A stretch of 64,000 bases of DNA from Pigmentiphaga litoralis (GTDB taxonomy: Bacteria; Pseudomonadota; Gammaproteobacteria; Burkholderiales; Burkholderiaceae_B), in assembly GCF_014651835.1 (NCBI RefSeq), contig NZ_BMXQ01000001.1, positions 1,116,001-1,180,000 on the forward strand, given 5' to 3'. The notes under the pieces were generated by a model. That model had not been told where the DNA came from, did no database searches, and was given only the letters and a program-made list of their open reading frames with translations. This document shows positions 1 through 9,483 of this stretch, piece by piece (positions within the stretch are counted from its first letter, which is position 1; each line of letters opens with the position of its first letter). Made by a program: the position numbers and the translations under genes.

Positions 1-1
1 G

Positions 2-1252
2 CCGATCATGTTGCGCTACGGCTATGACCGCAAGCTTGCCAGCGGGGTGATTGCGGCCTCCGGCACGCTCACGCAGGTCATCCCGCCGTCCATGGTCTTG
101 ATCGTGCTGGCCGACCAGCTGGGCCGATCGGTAGGCGACATGTACAGGGGAGCCATGCTGCCTGGCCTGCTTCTCACCAGCCTGTATGTGGTCTACGTGA
201 TGCTGCTCGCGATGTTCCGGCCTGGCGACGTACCTGCCCTGCCGCCCGAAGCACGGCGCTTTCGCGAAGCCAACGGCGCAAGCGGCAACCTGTCGCTGCT
301 GGTGCTGCTCGCCATCTCGACCGCGGCTGCGCTGATCTACGCCCGCCTGGAGCTGGTCGGTCGAGCCACGGACGAAAAAATTGTGCTGTCGCTGCTGGTC
401 GGCGGGGCATTGGCCTGGGTCCTGGCACTGCTGAACAAATGGTTCAAGCTCGGCCTGCTGTCGTCGATCGCGGAACGTGTCACCTTCGTGCTGATTCCCC
501 CGCTGGGATTGATTTTCCTTGTGCTGGGCACGATCTTCCTGGGCATCGCCACGCCTACCGAAGGCGGCGCCATGGGCGCCGTCGGTGCGCTGCTGATGGC
601 CTGGGGACGGCGCAGCCTGAGCCTGTCACTGCTGCGCCAATCGATGACGGTAACGACCAAGATCACCTGCTTTGTCGTGTTCATTCTGGTGGGCTCGACC
701 GTGTTTGGCCTGACCTTCCGCGGCGTCAGCGGCGACCTGTGGGTGGAACATCTGCTGACCAACCTGCCCGGCGGCCAGATCGGCTTCCTGATCGCGGTCA
801 ACGTCATCATGTTCTTTCTGGCCTTCTTCCTGGACTTCTTTGAACTGGCCTTTATCCTGGTGCCGCTGCTGGGCCCCGTCGCCGACAAGCTGGGCATCGA
901 CCTCGTCTGGTTCGGCGTGCTGCTGGCCGTCAACATGCAGACGTCCTTCATGCATCCGCCCTTCGGCTTTGCGCTGTTCTACCTGCGGTCGGTTGCGCCG
1001 AACAAGGACTACAAGGATCGCGTCACCGGCAAGATGATCAAGAAGGTCGAAACGCGCCAGATCTATTGGGGATCCGTACCCTTCATCGCGATCCAGCTGA
1101 TCATGGTCGCACTGGTCATCATGTATCCGCGCATGGTCACCCACTACAAGGACGGGCAACCCAACGTGGATCCGAACACCGTCAAGATCGACATGGGTGC
1201 GCCGATCTACGGCGACTCGCCAGGGGCGTATCCGGGCGGAACGACGCCTTGA
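2..1252 (+). CDS. TRAP transporter large permease (DctM family), 5' end outside window
   Basis: This is the large membrane subunit of a TRAP secondary transporter, which uses an ion gradient and a periplasmic binding protein to import organic acids or similar solutes. The reading frame is open to the left edge, so the first hundred or so residues are missing. The visible part starts in the conserved segment GYDRKLASGVIAASGTL followed by IPPS, typical of DctM around residue 130, and has many hydrophobic segments plus the repeat-like ATPTEGGAMGA motif. It looks longer than the usual 430-residue DctM because of an extra hydrophobic stretch between the two halves, as in the group annotated for mannitol/chloroaromatic compounds. 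The substrate is unknown. A terminator follows. Confidence 0.9.
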   Translation, partial: PIMLRYGYDRKLASGVIAASGTLTQVIPPSMVLIVLADQLGRSVGDMYRGAMLPGLLLTSLYVVYVMLLAMFRPGDVPALPPEARRFREANGASGNLSLLVLLAISTAAALIYARLELVGRATDEKIVLSLLVGGALAWVLALLNKWFKLGLLSSIAERVTFVLIPPLGLIFLVLGTIFLGIATPTEGGAMGAVGALLMAWGRRSLSLSLLRQSMTVTTKITCFVVFILVGSTVFGLTFRGVSGDLWVEHLLTNLPGGQIGFLIAVNVIMFFLAFFLDFFELAFILVPLLGPVADKLGIDLVWFGVLLAVNMQTSFMHPPFGFALFYLRSVAPNKDYKDRVTGKMIKKVETRQIYWGSVPFIAIQLIMVALVIMYPRMVTHYKDGQPNVDPNTVKIDMGAPIYGDSPGAYPGGTTP

Positions 1253-1274
1253 TGGAATGAGGGTGACACACTGA

Positions 1275-1308
1275 AAAAGGGCGCAGGTCATGACGACTGC
1301 GCCCTTTT
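1275..1308 (+). terminator. Rho-independent terminator after the TRAP permease
   Basis: An inverted repeat with arms AAAAGGGCGCAG and CTGCGCCCTTTT around a 10-nt loop lies 23 nt after the permease stop. It has A- and T-runs on the two sides, so it can work in both directions and also serve the convergent LysR gene. Confidence 0.85.
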
Positions 1309-1377
1309 GTATTGGTGCGTCGAGCTTGCGATGCCAGGGGCGTCCGCGATGCCAGGGGCGTTGCGATCCCGGAGGCG

Positions 1378-2277
1378 CTACATTCCCTCCAATGCCGCCT
1401 TCAGCGTCTGTGCAAAGCTTGACGTGGCGACCGGCAAGGCGCGGCCTGCGCGCGCGGCCATCACCAGCTTGCCGCCGGCCAGGTCGCGGTCGGCCAGCGG
1501 GATCGCGATCAGATCTCCGCGGCCAACATCGCGCGCGGTTCCGACCCGAAATTGAAAGCAAAGCGCGTTGGTGGTCAACGCAAAGAACTCGAGGGTCTCC
1601 ACCGAATTGGCTTCCAACGACACCCTCAAGGACAGCCGCAGCTTGACCGCCAGCCGGTCGATCAGTCGCCGGCTGCCAAAGCTTTCGGCGCCCAAGGCAA
1701 TCGGATAACGTTCGCAGTCGGCCAGCCGGATGCTGTCCTGTCCCGCCAGCGGATGATCCGGCCGCATCATCACGCACAGGGGTTGCGGCACGCTGGCAAT
1801 GACCTGCAGGCCTTCGGCCGCGGGCGGATCATGCGCGACCACCAGCTCGACGTCGTCGTTCAGCAGGTCGCGCACCAGCGCCGCCGTCCCGCCTACCGTG
1901 ATCCGGAACTGCACGCCCGGATGCGTGCGCTGATACGCCGCCACCGTCGCCGGCACCAGATCGTTGGCGACCGATTCCGCGCACGCGATGCGCACCGTGC
2001 CGCGCACCAGTCCTTGCAGCTGTTCGATCTGCGACGAGGCGGACTCCAGGTCCGCAATGCCGCGACGCACGGTGGCCAGCAAGACCTCGCCCGCCGCCGT
2101 CAGCCGCACACCGCGAGGCAGCCGTTCGAACAAGGGCGTGCCCACCTCGCCTTCGATCTCGAGGATCTTCCGGTTCAAGGCCGTGGACGCGACATGCAGC
2201 TGGTCGGCCGCCTTGCGGATCGATCCCGCACGCGCGACCGCGTCGAGGTACACATAATGGCGTGGCGGGTGCAGCAT
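1378..2277 (-). CDS. LysR-family transcriptional regulator
   Basis: A LysR-type regulator of 299 residues, the normal family length. The N-terminal winged helix-turn-helix spans about residues 5-65 (GSIRKAADQLHVASTALNRK is the recognition region), followed by a periplasmic-binding-like effector domain from about residue 90. It lies 6 nt behind the alpha/beta hydrolase gene on the same strand, so the two are probably co-transcribed. This is unusual, because most LysR genes are divergent from their targets. The target may be the hydrolase or the convergent TRAP genes, but the sequence does not decide. The effector is unknown. Confidence 0.9.
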   Translation of the reverse strand: MLHPPRHYVYLDAVARAGSIRKAADQLHVASTALNRKILEIEGEVGTPLFERLPRGVRLTAAGEVLLATVRRGIADLESASSQIEQLQGLVRGTVRIACAESVANDLVPATVAAYQRTHPGVQFRITVGGTAALVRDLLNDDVELVVAHDPPAAEGLQVIASVPQPLCVMMRPDHPLAGQDSIRLADCERYPIALGAESFGSRRLIDRLAVKLRLSLRVSLEANSVETLEFFALTTNALCFQFRVGTARDVGRGDLIAIPLADRDLAGGKLVMAARAGRALPVATSSFAQTLKAALEGM

Positions 2278-2283
2278 GATCCG

Positions 2284-3381
2284 TCAGCCTGCCGTACCCG
2301 TCAGGAAGTGTTCGGCGATGGCAATCTGGTCATCGGACATGAAGGTCGGCGCGTGACCCACCCCGGCGATTTCGACCAGGTGCGCGTTGGGATTGCGCCT
2401 TGCCATCTCGGCAGCGGTGGCTGCGCTGAGCAGATCGGACTGTTCCCCGCGGACAATCAGCGTCGGACACTGAATCGCGTCGAACGCCTTCCACAACATC
2501 ATTTCGGCCGCCATGGCCACCGGCGGCGCCATTGGCTTGAAGGCAACGGAGATGGCGGGGTCGTAGTGCAGGCGCCAGGCAGTGGGGGTCTGATCGGACG
2601 GCGCGTCGCCCGACGCAGGGGTCGCGTCTGAAGCCGATTCGTTTGACGATTCTTTTGACGATCCGGCTGTGGATGCCGATGCCGTGCCCGATGACGTTGC
2701 GGACGTCGCCGCAGGCGTTGCTGCCGGGATGGCAGCGGTCAGGCTGGTTGGATTGCCCTGCTGCGTCCTTCCCTTTGCGGCATCCGCCGGCACCAGAATG
2801 TACTGATTCAGTTCTTGCCACGCCTCGGGCGTGTGGGGGCCGAACGCCGCCGACACGACACTCAGGTATTCCAGACCGGCTTCCTTTGACGGGAAGTCGC
2901 CGGCGCGCCCCACGTACTGCCCGATGCGCATCAAGGCATCTGGCGCGAGGCGCGGGCCTACGTCATTCAGCACCAACCGGGTGATGGGCGTACCGGCCAG
3001 ACTCGCCAGGCTCATGCCGATCAACCCACCCAGCGACGTCCCGAACCAATGCACCGTGCTGCCCCGCACGGCCGCAAGCAAAGGCAGCATGTCGGACACA
3101 TACTGCGGCACCACGTAATAAGCCGGATCCGCCAGCCAGTCTGACTGCCCCCGCCCCACGATGTCGGGACAGACCACGCGATAGCGCGACGACAGGCGCC
3201 GCGCCAGCCGGTCAAAGTCACGGCCGCTGCGGGTCAGGCCATGCACGCACACCAACACGGCCGAGTTGTCCGGATCGCCCCACTCCCAGTACGCCATCCG
3301 ATGCAATCCGGCCGGGCTCAGGCAGGTCACATGGGCAAGACGGGGTTCTTCAAGCGCGTCCGGTGCGGCGTGATGCGTCAT
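2284..3381 (-). CDS. Alpha/beta hydrolase with an internal low-complexity insertion
   Basis: A 365-residue alpha/beta-hydrolase. The nucleophile motif GTSLGG puts Ser at about 116, the acid is probably Asp316 (RGEQSD) and the base His343 (GVGHAP). The start at 3381 is chosen because a GAGGTGA ribosome site sits just upstream and similarity begins there; a longer open frame to 3591 lacks support. Residues about 208-267 are a Thr/Ala/Ser/Pro-rich stretch without fold character that splits the cap region from the second half of the hydrolase domain. It keeps the frame, so the gene looks intact. The substrate is unknown; ester or lactone hydrolysis is typical. Its operon partner is the LysR gene. 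Confidence 0.85.
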   Translation of the reverse strand: MTHHAAPDALEEPRLAHVTCLSPAGLHRMAYWEWGDPDNSAVLVCVHGLTRSGRDFDRLARRLSSRYRVVCPDIVGRGQSDWLADPAYYVVPQYVSDMLPLLAAVRGSTVHWFGTSLGGLIGMSLASLAGTPITRLVLNDVGPRLAPDALMRIGQYVGRAGDFPSKEAGLEYLSVVSAAFGPHTPEAWQELNQYILVPADAAKGRTQQGNPTSLTAAIPAATPAATSATSSGTASASTAGSSKESSNESASDATPASGDAPSDQTPTAWRLHYDPAISVAFKPMAPPVAMAAEMMLWKAFDAIQCPTLIVRGEQSDLLSAATAAEMARRNPNAHLVEIAGVGHAPTFMSDDQIAIAEHFLTGTAG

Positions 3382-3556
3382 GCGGGTCACCTCGTGGTGG
3401 GTTGATGGGACGATTGTAGAGTGCCGGGGCGATGGGAGGCCTGGAGCTTTGGACTGGTCAGCCTCTGGGCGGTGCAGGCACGTTGCAGGGCGTGGGGGGC
3501 GCGCAAGCAGAGTTGCACGGAAGCCGGCGCAGCATTGGGGAGTCACAGCACCGCGT

Positions 3557-6301
3557 TCAGTCACCGTGCCAGTACCGCTGCCGCCGCTCACGCTCGCGGC
3601 TGACGGACAGCCTGCCGCCCTGCGAAGTGAAAACGACGGCTCCGTGCCTGTCCGTGCGGTGGACGGCCGCCCCGGCCGCCTGCCATCGCGCCAGAGCGGC
3701 GGGGTGCGGGTGCCGGTAGCTGTTCAGGTAGCCCGCCTGGGCAACCGCGTGCCGGGCACTGACGGCAAGTGTCCAGGGAACGCTGGAGGAATGCCTGGAT
3801 CCGTGGTGCGCCATCAGCGCGACATCGGCCTGCAAGGCAGTCGCGGGGTCAACTGGGTCAACTGGGTCAGCATCGGCGCCTGGTGTGTCGCTGGCAGCCA
3901 GCACATGCCCTGCCATTTGCCCTGTGTTTTGCGCTGCCATTTGCCCTGTGTTTTGCCCTGTTCCCGTCCCTGTGCTTTGCCCTGTTCTCCGCCCCGCCCC
4001 CTGCCCTGTCCTGAACCCCACCCCCGGCGGCAAGACTTCGACCGGCCGCCTCGCGGACCGCAGGATCGCGGCTTCCTGCTCAGCGCCAATGTCCCCCGGC
4101 AGCAAAGCCGAGTGGTGCCTACCCTGGACATGCAGCACGCAGCTGTTTGCGTTGCGATCGGCCGACGCGCGCCGCGCCCCGGCCGGATCGCCAGGGTACC
4201 CGCGCGAACCTGGGGGAGCGGCGTCGGGATACAGCATGTGGAACACCACGCCATCCACCTCCCACGCCTGCCCCGCCTCACACGGACCGGTCCGCGTCGT
4301 CGCGGGCAGACCTGGCAAGGCGGGCGGCCATGACGTCTCGCCCGCAAGGTCATACGACGCGGTGATGGCGGTGATCGGCACGGCGGCCAGCAAGGACGCC
4401 AGCCCGCCGGCGTGATCCGCGTCTCCGTGCGACACCAGCAGATGGTCGATCCGCCGGATGCCACGTGAACGAAGATAGGGCCACACGACACGCTCGCCCG
4501 CGTCCGCGGTGTCACCAAAGGGCGGACCGGTATCGAATACCAGCGTCTGGGTCGCGGTCTCCAGCACCGCCGCACCGCCTTGCCCCACATCCAGCGCCGT
4601 CAGCCGCCAATCACCCGGATCAGGCCGCTCGGGCCGGTAGCACAGCACCGGCAACACGAGCGCCATACCCAACCATCGCCGAGGCAGACCCGCAGGCTGC
4701 AAGGTCCACGCGACGCCGACCAGTCCGACCGCGACCCATGGCCAGGGCGCCGCCGCGGTGCTCGCGCTGGCATACGGCAGGTCGGCCAAGGCCTGCATGG
4801 GCCACATGACGGCGGCGAACACTGCGTGCGCAGCCGCAGACATCAGATGCGCCAGACCCTCCGGCCCAGGGAGCACGGACAGGAACATGGCGGCAAGCGC
4901 CAGTGGCGTAACCAGCAGACTGACAACCGGTATCGCTATCGCGTTGGCAAAGGGTGAAACCAGCGACACCTGCTGGAACATGAGCGCAAGCAAAGGAAGC
5001 AGCCCCAGCGTCAAGGCTGCCTGCAGCCGGCCAGCGTCTCGCAACTGTTGGCCCAGCGCATGGCGCCACTGCGCCAGCCGACCCGCCACGGCGGGCACCG
5101 GTCGTCGTCGCCATCGCCCGCTGCCTGCCAGCATCAACACTGCGACGGCGCCGAACGACAGCCAGAAGCCGCCCGACACAGGCGCCCAGGGGTCGAGCGC
5201 GGTGACGGTAGCGGCTGCCAAGGCCAGCACCCGCGGGCCGCCCAACCCCAATCGGGCGATGGCCGCAATCGCCACCACCGCCAGCATGAAAAAGGTGCGT
5301 TGTGCAGGAATCCCCCAGCCGGCCACCAGGCAATAGGCCAACGCCACCAGCAAAGCGGCGCAGGCGCCCATGACCTGGGCAGGCGCCCGTTCAGCCAGCA
5401 TGACGCCCCGCCACGACAACCTGGACCAGCCCAGCATGGCGAGCGCACCGCCCAAGGCCGCCATCATCGTGACATGCAGGCCGCTGATCGAGACAAGGTG
5501 CGTAATACCGGTCAGGTTGAAGGTGCGCCAGTCTTCCTTGCGAATGGCGGCCTGATCCCCCATGGCCAGCGCAAGAATGACGGCCCCATATCGTGCACCT
5601 TCAAGGCCCGGCGCCATGGCCTCGCGCAGGCGATGCCGCACCCGTTGGATCACGGTATCGAAGGTTGCCCAGGGCGCATCGCCGACGCGGGACGCCACGC
5701 CGCGCACCGTCCCGGTCGCGCGAATACCCTGTTGGAAGAGGTGGGCTTCATAGTCGAAGCCGTGCGGGTTCATGAGTCCATGGGGGCGCTTGAGCGCGAG
5801 CCGCCCCGTCCAGACCTCGCCAGGCACTACTGCTTGCCCTGGCTGCCGTGGCCCTGCGAATCTGCCTGCGGCCGGCTGGAACACCATCGCCCGCGTGGGG
5901 ACGCCCGATGGCGGGTCGATCAGATCAGCCTCGTACCGCTGGCCATGCTCGGTCCGGGTCGCCAATCCCGCGACGCGCCACGTCAGGGTCATCGCCTGAT
6001 TCTCGACCGACGTATCCAGTGCATCCCGCATGCGAAAGTCGGCGCGCACCATCGTCGTGGCGCCGCCCAGGCACAACGCCAGGGCCGGCCAGACGACCCA
6101 TCCGACCCAGGGTTTGCGTGCCCGCAGGTCTGCCGCCTGCCACACCCCTGCGCCCGCAAGCATCACACCCAACACGCCGAGGCCCCCTAGCAGCACATGC
6201 GGCAGCGCCGGCAACCCGTGCACGAGTGCCGACCCCACCACGAATGCCCATGCCGCCCATCGCCCCATGACCGCCCCACCCCTGCTCTGCCGCGCCGACA
6301 T
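3557..6301 (-). CDS. comEC: DNA internalization competence protein ComEC/Rec2
   Basis: This is the inner-membrane channel that brings single-stranded DNA into the cell during natural transformation. At 914 residues it has the standard layout: a short hydrophobic N-terminus and a soluble domain (to about residue 220), the multi-pass competence domain with GITHLVSISGLHVTMMAALG near residue 265, and a C-terminal metallo-beta-lactamase domain starting at LDVGQGG (about 570) with the metal-binding HGDADHAGG near 625. Odd: residues about 762-803, inside the lactamase domain, are a repeat of TGQ units followed by a DPVDPVDP run, encoded by imperfect 12-mers at 3890-4015. The start could also be the Met 11 codons downstream. 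Other competence genes are not in the window. Confidence 0.92.
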   Translation of the reverse strand: MSARQSRGGAVMGRWAAWAFVVGSALVHGLPALPHVLLGGLGVLGVMLAGAGVWQAADLRARKPWVGWVVWPALALCLGGATTMVRADFRMRDALDTSVENQAMTLTWRVAGLATRTEHGQRYEADLIDPPSGVPTRAMVFQPAAGRFAGPRQPGQAVVPGEVWTGRLALKRPHGLMNPHGFDYEAHLFQQGIRATGTVRGVASRVGDAPWATFDTVIQRVRHRLREAMAPGLEGARYGAVILALAMGDQAAIRKEDWRTFNLTGITHLVSISGLHVTMMAALGGALAMLGWSRLSWRGVMLAERAPAQVMGACAALLVALAYCLVAGWGIPAQRTFFMLAVVAIAAIARLGLGGPRVLALAAATVTALDPWAPVSGGFWLSFGAVAVLMLAGSGRWRRRPVPAVAGRLAQWRHALGQQLRDAGRLQAALTLGLLPLLALMFQQVSLVSPFANAIAIPVVSLLVTPLALAAMFLSVLPGPEGLAHLMSAAAHAVFAAVMWPMQALADLPYASASTAAAPWPWVAVGLVGVAWTLQPAGLPRRWLGMALVLPVLCYRPERPDPGDWRLTALDVGQGGAAVLETATQTLVFDTGPPFGDTADAGERVVWPYLRSRGIRRIDHLLVSHGDADHAGGLASLLAAVPITAITASYDLAGETSWPPALPGLPATTRTGPCEAGQAWEVDGVVFHMLYPDAAPPGSRGYPGDPAGARRASADRNANSCVLHVQGRHHSALLPGDIGAEQEAAILRSARRPVEVLPPGVGFRTGQGAGRRTGQSTGTGTGQNTGQMAAQNTGQMAGHVLAASDTPGADADPVDPVDPATALQADVALMAHHGSRHSSSVPWTLAVSARHAVAQAGYLNSYRHPHPAALARWQAAGAAVHRTDRHGAVVFTSQGGRLSVSRERERRQRYWHGD

Positions 6302-6350
6302 GGCACGGGAGAACCCATGCTACCGACCACGGGCGATCAAAGGAGGCGGA

Positions 6351-7160
6351 TCAGGACAGTTTTATCCCTGCCAATCTTGGCAGGACACGAAGCGCGTTGG
6401 CGCCGGTAACCTCGATGACGTCTTCGACCGGAATACCGCGCAACTCGGCCAGCGCACGCGCCACGCCTTCGACCTGACCCGGTGTGTTGCGGCGATCGTT
6501 TTCGGGCAGCCAGGCGGGCGGGATGTCGGGCGCGTCGGTTTCGAGTACGTAGTGCTCCAGCGCGAAGTCGGTGCACAGCCGGCGGATGTTGAGCGCGCGC
6601 GTCCAGGTCATCGCGCCGCCGACACCCAGTGCAAAGCCCATGTCGATGAACGCACGTGCCTGTTGTTCGCTGCCATTGAAGGCATGGCCGATGCCCCCGC
6701 GAACCGGGATGCGCCGTAAATATTTAAGGAGAATGTCTTGCGATCGACGCACATGCAGCAGGACCGGCAGATCAAATTCGGCAGCCAGCTTCAGTTGCGC
6801 GGCATAGAAGCGTTCCTGCTTCTCGCGTTCGGCGCCCTGCGAGATCTCGGGAATGAAAAAGTCGAGTCCGATTTCGCCGACGGCGACAAAGCGTGGGTCG
6901 GGCAAGGCGGCGATGATGGCCGCCCGCAAGGCATCCAGGTCGCTGTCCTCGGCATGCCGCACAAAGATGGGGTGGATGCCGAGCGCGTAGGTGCCGCCCT
7001 CGAATCGGTGCGCCAGGTCGCGCACGGTGTCGAAGTTCGACCGCGCGATGGCGGGAATGACGATGGCACGCACGCCCCGCGCGGCGGCCCGGGCGGCCAC
7101 GTCGAGGCGGTCGGCGTCGAACTCCGACGCATCCAGATGGCAGTGGGTGTCAATCAGCAT
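6351..7160 (-). CDS. TatD-family metal-dependent deoxyribonuclease/hydrolase
   Basis: A 269-residue TatD-type hydrolase (TIM-barrel amidohydrolase fold). The metal-binding IDTHCHLD motif is at residues 3-10, GEIGLDFF near 97, LHVRRSQ near 137 and the ETDAPD motif near 205. E. coli relatives TatD, YcfH and YjjV have 3'-5' DNase activity; the exact role here is not known. It sits between comEC and lolD on the same strand, an order seen in Bordetella-type genomes, with gaps of about 50 nt that allow one transcript. Confidence 0.9.
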   Translation of the reverse strand: MLIDTHCHLDASEFDADRLDVAARAAARGVRAIVIPAIARSNFDTVRDLAHRFEGGTYALGIHPIFVRHAEDSDLDALRAAIIAALPDPRFVAVGEIGLDFFIPEISQGAEREKQERFYAAQLKLAAEFDLPVLLHVRRSQDILLKYLRRIPVRGGIGHAFNGSEQQARAFIDMGFALGVGGAMTWTRALNIRRLCTDFALEHYVLETDAPDIPPAWLPENDRRNTPGQVEGVARALAELRGIPVEDVIEVTGANALRVLPRLAGIKLS

Positions 7161-7205
7161 ACGTCACAGCATAAAGCAGCGGGATCACCTAGCGTCCCGA
7201 CCGCC

Positions 7206-8003
7206 TCACACCGCCGCGATCTCTGCGGGCAGCAAAACCCCGTCCGCCATTTTCAGTTGCCGGTCCGCGCGCGCCGCCAGCTCCGAATCGTGGGTCACGA
7301 TCACAAAGGCCATGCCCAGTTCCTGGTTCAGGCGGCGCAGCAGGGCAAAGATGTCCCGCGCCGTATGCCGATCCAGGTTGCCCGTCGGTTCGTCGGCCAG
7401 CACGCACACGGGCCGCGTGACCAAGGCGCGCGCCAACGCGACACGCTGACGCTCGCCCCCCGACAACTGACCCGGGTGATGCGTCGCACGCGCCGCCAGG
7501 CCGACCTGCTGCAGCATGTCGGCGGCCTGCTCGCGGGCGTCGGCCCGGCTCATGCGCCGAATGATCAGCGGCATCGCCACGTTGTCCAGCGCCGAAAACT
7601 CGGCCAGCAGGTGGTGGAACTGGTAGACGAAGCCCAGCTTCTCGTTGCGCACCTGACTGCGCTGCTTTTCGGAAAAATTGGCGGCCGCCTGACCATCCAC
7701 CGTGACGGTGCCTGCCGTGGGCTGATCGAGCAGGCCCAGCAAATGCAGCAAGGTGCTCTTGCCCGAGCCCGATGCGCCGATCAGTGCCAGCATTTCGGAC
7801 TGGTGCACGGCCAGGTCGACGCCGCCCAGCACCTGCACGCGGTTCTCGCCTTCGGTATAGATCTTGGTCAGCCCGCGGCCTTCCAGCACCACCCGGCCGG
7901 GCGCAACCCGTGTCGGCGCAATACCCTGCGCAACCCCACCCTGCGTGACCCCACCCTGCGTGACCCCACCCGGCGCAGCTTTGCCCGGAACCTGTTCAAT
8001 CAT
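7206..8003 (-). CDS. lolD: Lipoprotein-releasing ABC transporter ATP-binding protein LolD
   Basis: This is the ATPase that powers release of outer-membrane lipoproteins from the inner membrane to the carrier LolA. The 265 residues contain Walker [10 protein letters not shown], a Q-loop, the signature LSGGERQR and Walker B VLADEPTG, plus the MacB/LolD-type VTHD switch. The start codon overlaps the end of lolC by 8 nt, so the two are translationally coupled. The N-terminus carries an extra stretch of about 35 residues containing three GGVTQ-like pentapeptides, encoded by a 15-bp tandem repeat; E. coli LolD lacks it. A shorter product from a later start is possible, but the next in-frame Met is too far in. 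Confidence 0.92.
   Translation of the reverse strand: MIEQVPGKAAPGGVTQGGVTQGGVAQGIAPTRVAPGRVVLEGRGLTKIYTEGENRVQVLGGVDLAVHQSEMLALIGASGSGKSTLLHLLGLLDQPTAGTVTVDGQAAANFSEKQRSQVRNEKLGFVYQFHHLLAEFSALDNVAMPLIIRRMSRADAREQAADMLQQVGLAARATHHPGQLSGGERQRVALARALVTRPVCVLADEPTGNLDRHTARDIFALLRRLNQELGMAFVIVTHDSELAARADRQLKMADGVLLPAEIAAV
7924..7968. repeat. 15-bp tandem repeat (3 copies) in the lolD 5' end
   Basis: Three 15-bp units (CCCTGCGTGACCCCA and one variant with CGCAA) run head to tail and encode GGVTQ-type pentapeptides on the minus strand. Because the unit is a multiple of three, copy-number change would alter the protein length without breaking the frame. Confidence 0.85.
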
Positions 8004-9264
8004 GACGCAACACCTCCGCCGGCTGCAGCCGCGAGGCGCGCCAGCTGGGATACAACGTGGCCAGGAAAGACAGCACCAGCGACGTCACACCAATGGAAAC
8101 GATATCCGCCATCCGGGGATCGGACGGCAGTTCGGTAATCAGATAAATGTCCTTGGGCAGGAACTGCATGCCCAGCAGACGCTCGATGAAAGGCACGATG
8201 ACGTCGATATTGAAGGCGACCAGCATGCCGCTGCCCACGCCCAGGATCGTTCCGATCACACCGATCAGCGCGCCCTGCACCACGAACACGCGAGCGACCT
8301 CGCCGGGCGATGCGCCCAAAGTCCGCATGATCGCGATATCGGACTGTTTGTCGTTGACCGCCATGACCAGCGACGACAGCAGGTTGAAGGCCGCGACCGC
8401 AACGATCAGCGTCAGGATCAGGAACATCATCCGCTTTTCGGTTTGCACGGCGGCAAACCAGGTGCGGTTGTTCTTCGACCAATCGCTGGCCACGATGCCC
8501 GCAGGAAGCAACGACGCCAGTTGCGCCGCCACTTGCGGGGCTTCCTGCATGTCCTTAATGCGCAGCCGCACACCGCCCGTGCCGGTTTCGCGGAACAGGC
8601 GCGCGGCGTCATCGACGTTGACGAACGCCAGGCTGGAGTCATATTCATAGTGGCCGGCTTCGAACACGCCCACCACGGTGAACTGGCGCATGCGCGGCGT
8701 GAACCCGGCCGGCGTGACCGACCCTTGCGGGGCCAGCATCAATACCGGGTCACCCAGCCTGACGTCGAGCGCACTGGCCAGGGTCCGGCCCAGCACCACC
8801 CCGAAGCTGCCGGGCTGCAGCGCATCAAGCGACCCCTGTTTCATGCTGCCGACCAGGTCGGACACATTGCGCTCGGTTGCCGGGTCGACGCCGCGCACCT
8901 GCACGCCGCGCAGCGTCTGATCCCGCGCGATCATGGCCTGGGCCGACACGTAGGGCGCACCGGCCACGACCTCGGGGTTCTTTTTGGCCAGCTCGGTCAA
9001 GCTGCGCCAATCGGCCAGGGCCGTCCCGCGCTCACCGCTGCTCGAAAACAGTTCGATGTGCGGCAGCACCGACAGCATGCGATCGCGCACTTCTTTCTGG
9101 AAGCCGTTCATGACGGACAGCACGATGATCAGCGCCGCCACGCCCAGCGCGATGCCTGCCATCGAACTGCCGGCAATGAAGGAAATGAAGCGGTCGCGAC
9201 GCCGCCCGCGGCCGGCGCGTGTATAACGCCAGCCGACCCAGAGTTCGTAGGGAATATTGAGCAC
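7996..9264 (-). CDS. lolC: Lipoprotein-releasing ABC transporter permease LolC/LolE
   Basis: The membrane subunit of the Lol lipoprotein-release transporter, 422 residues. It has one N-terminal transmembrane helix (about 25-50), a large periplasmic domain, and three C-terminal helices with the FtsX-like conserved loop [13 protein letters not shown]. The start is a GTG at 9264; a CATAAT-like -10 element ends only 6 nt upstream, so the mRNA may have almost no leader. Only one permease gene accompanies lolD, so the protein probably works as a homodimer (LolF-like) rather than as a LolC/LolE pair, unless a second gene lies elsewhere. It is divergent from the rpfE-like gene. Confidence 0.92.
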   Translation of the reverse strand: MLNIPYELWVGWRYTRAGRGRRRDRFISFIAGSSMAGIALGVAALIIVLSVMNGFQKEVRDRMLSVLPHIELFSSSGERGTALADWRSLTELAKKNPEVVAGAPYVSAQAMIARDQTLRGVQVRGVDPATERNVSDLVGSMKQGSLDALQPGSFGVVLGRTLASALDVRLGDPVLMLAPQGSVTPAGFTPRMRQFTVVGVFEAGHYEYDSSLAFVNVDDAARLFRETGTGGVRLRIKDMQEAPQVAAQLASLLPAGIVASDWSKNNRTWFAAVQTEKRMMFLILTLIVAVAAFNLLSSLVMAVNDKQSDIAIMRTLGASPGEVARVFVVQGALIGVIGTILGVGSGMLVAFNIDVIVPFIERLLGMQFLPKDIYLITELPSDPRMADIVSIGVTSLVLSFLATLYPSWRASRLQPAEVLRHD

Positions 9265-9483
9265 GCGCGTATTATGTCAGATGCCCGCGGCTGGCTCATC
9301 GGCCGCCCGTGTCCAGTCGTCACAGACCGTTGTCAAAGACCGTTCCCGGTACAAGACGGTCGGCCCGACGGCGGATACGGCCGCGTCGCTGACCGCACCT
9401 GAAGCAGGTTGTCGTCGTCCCTTCGTGGACCGCGTCGGGACCCGACAGACGCCTTCCCACCCCGACCCCCTTACAATAGCGCC

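Noticed and set aside
5048-6190. 380-codon plus-strand open frame opposite comEC
   Set aside because: It lies wholly inside the conserved comEC frame and shows no family features.
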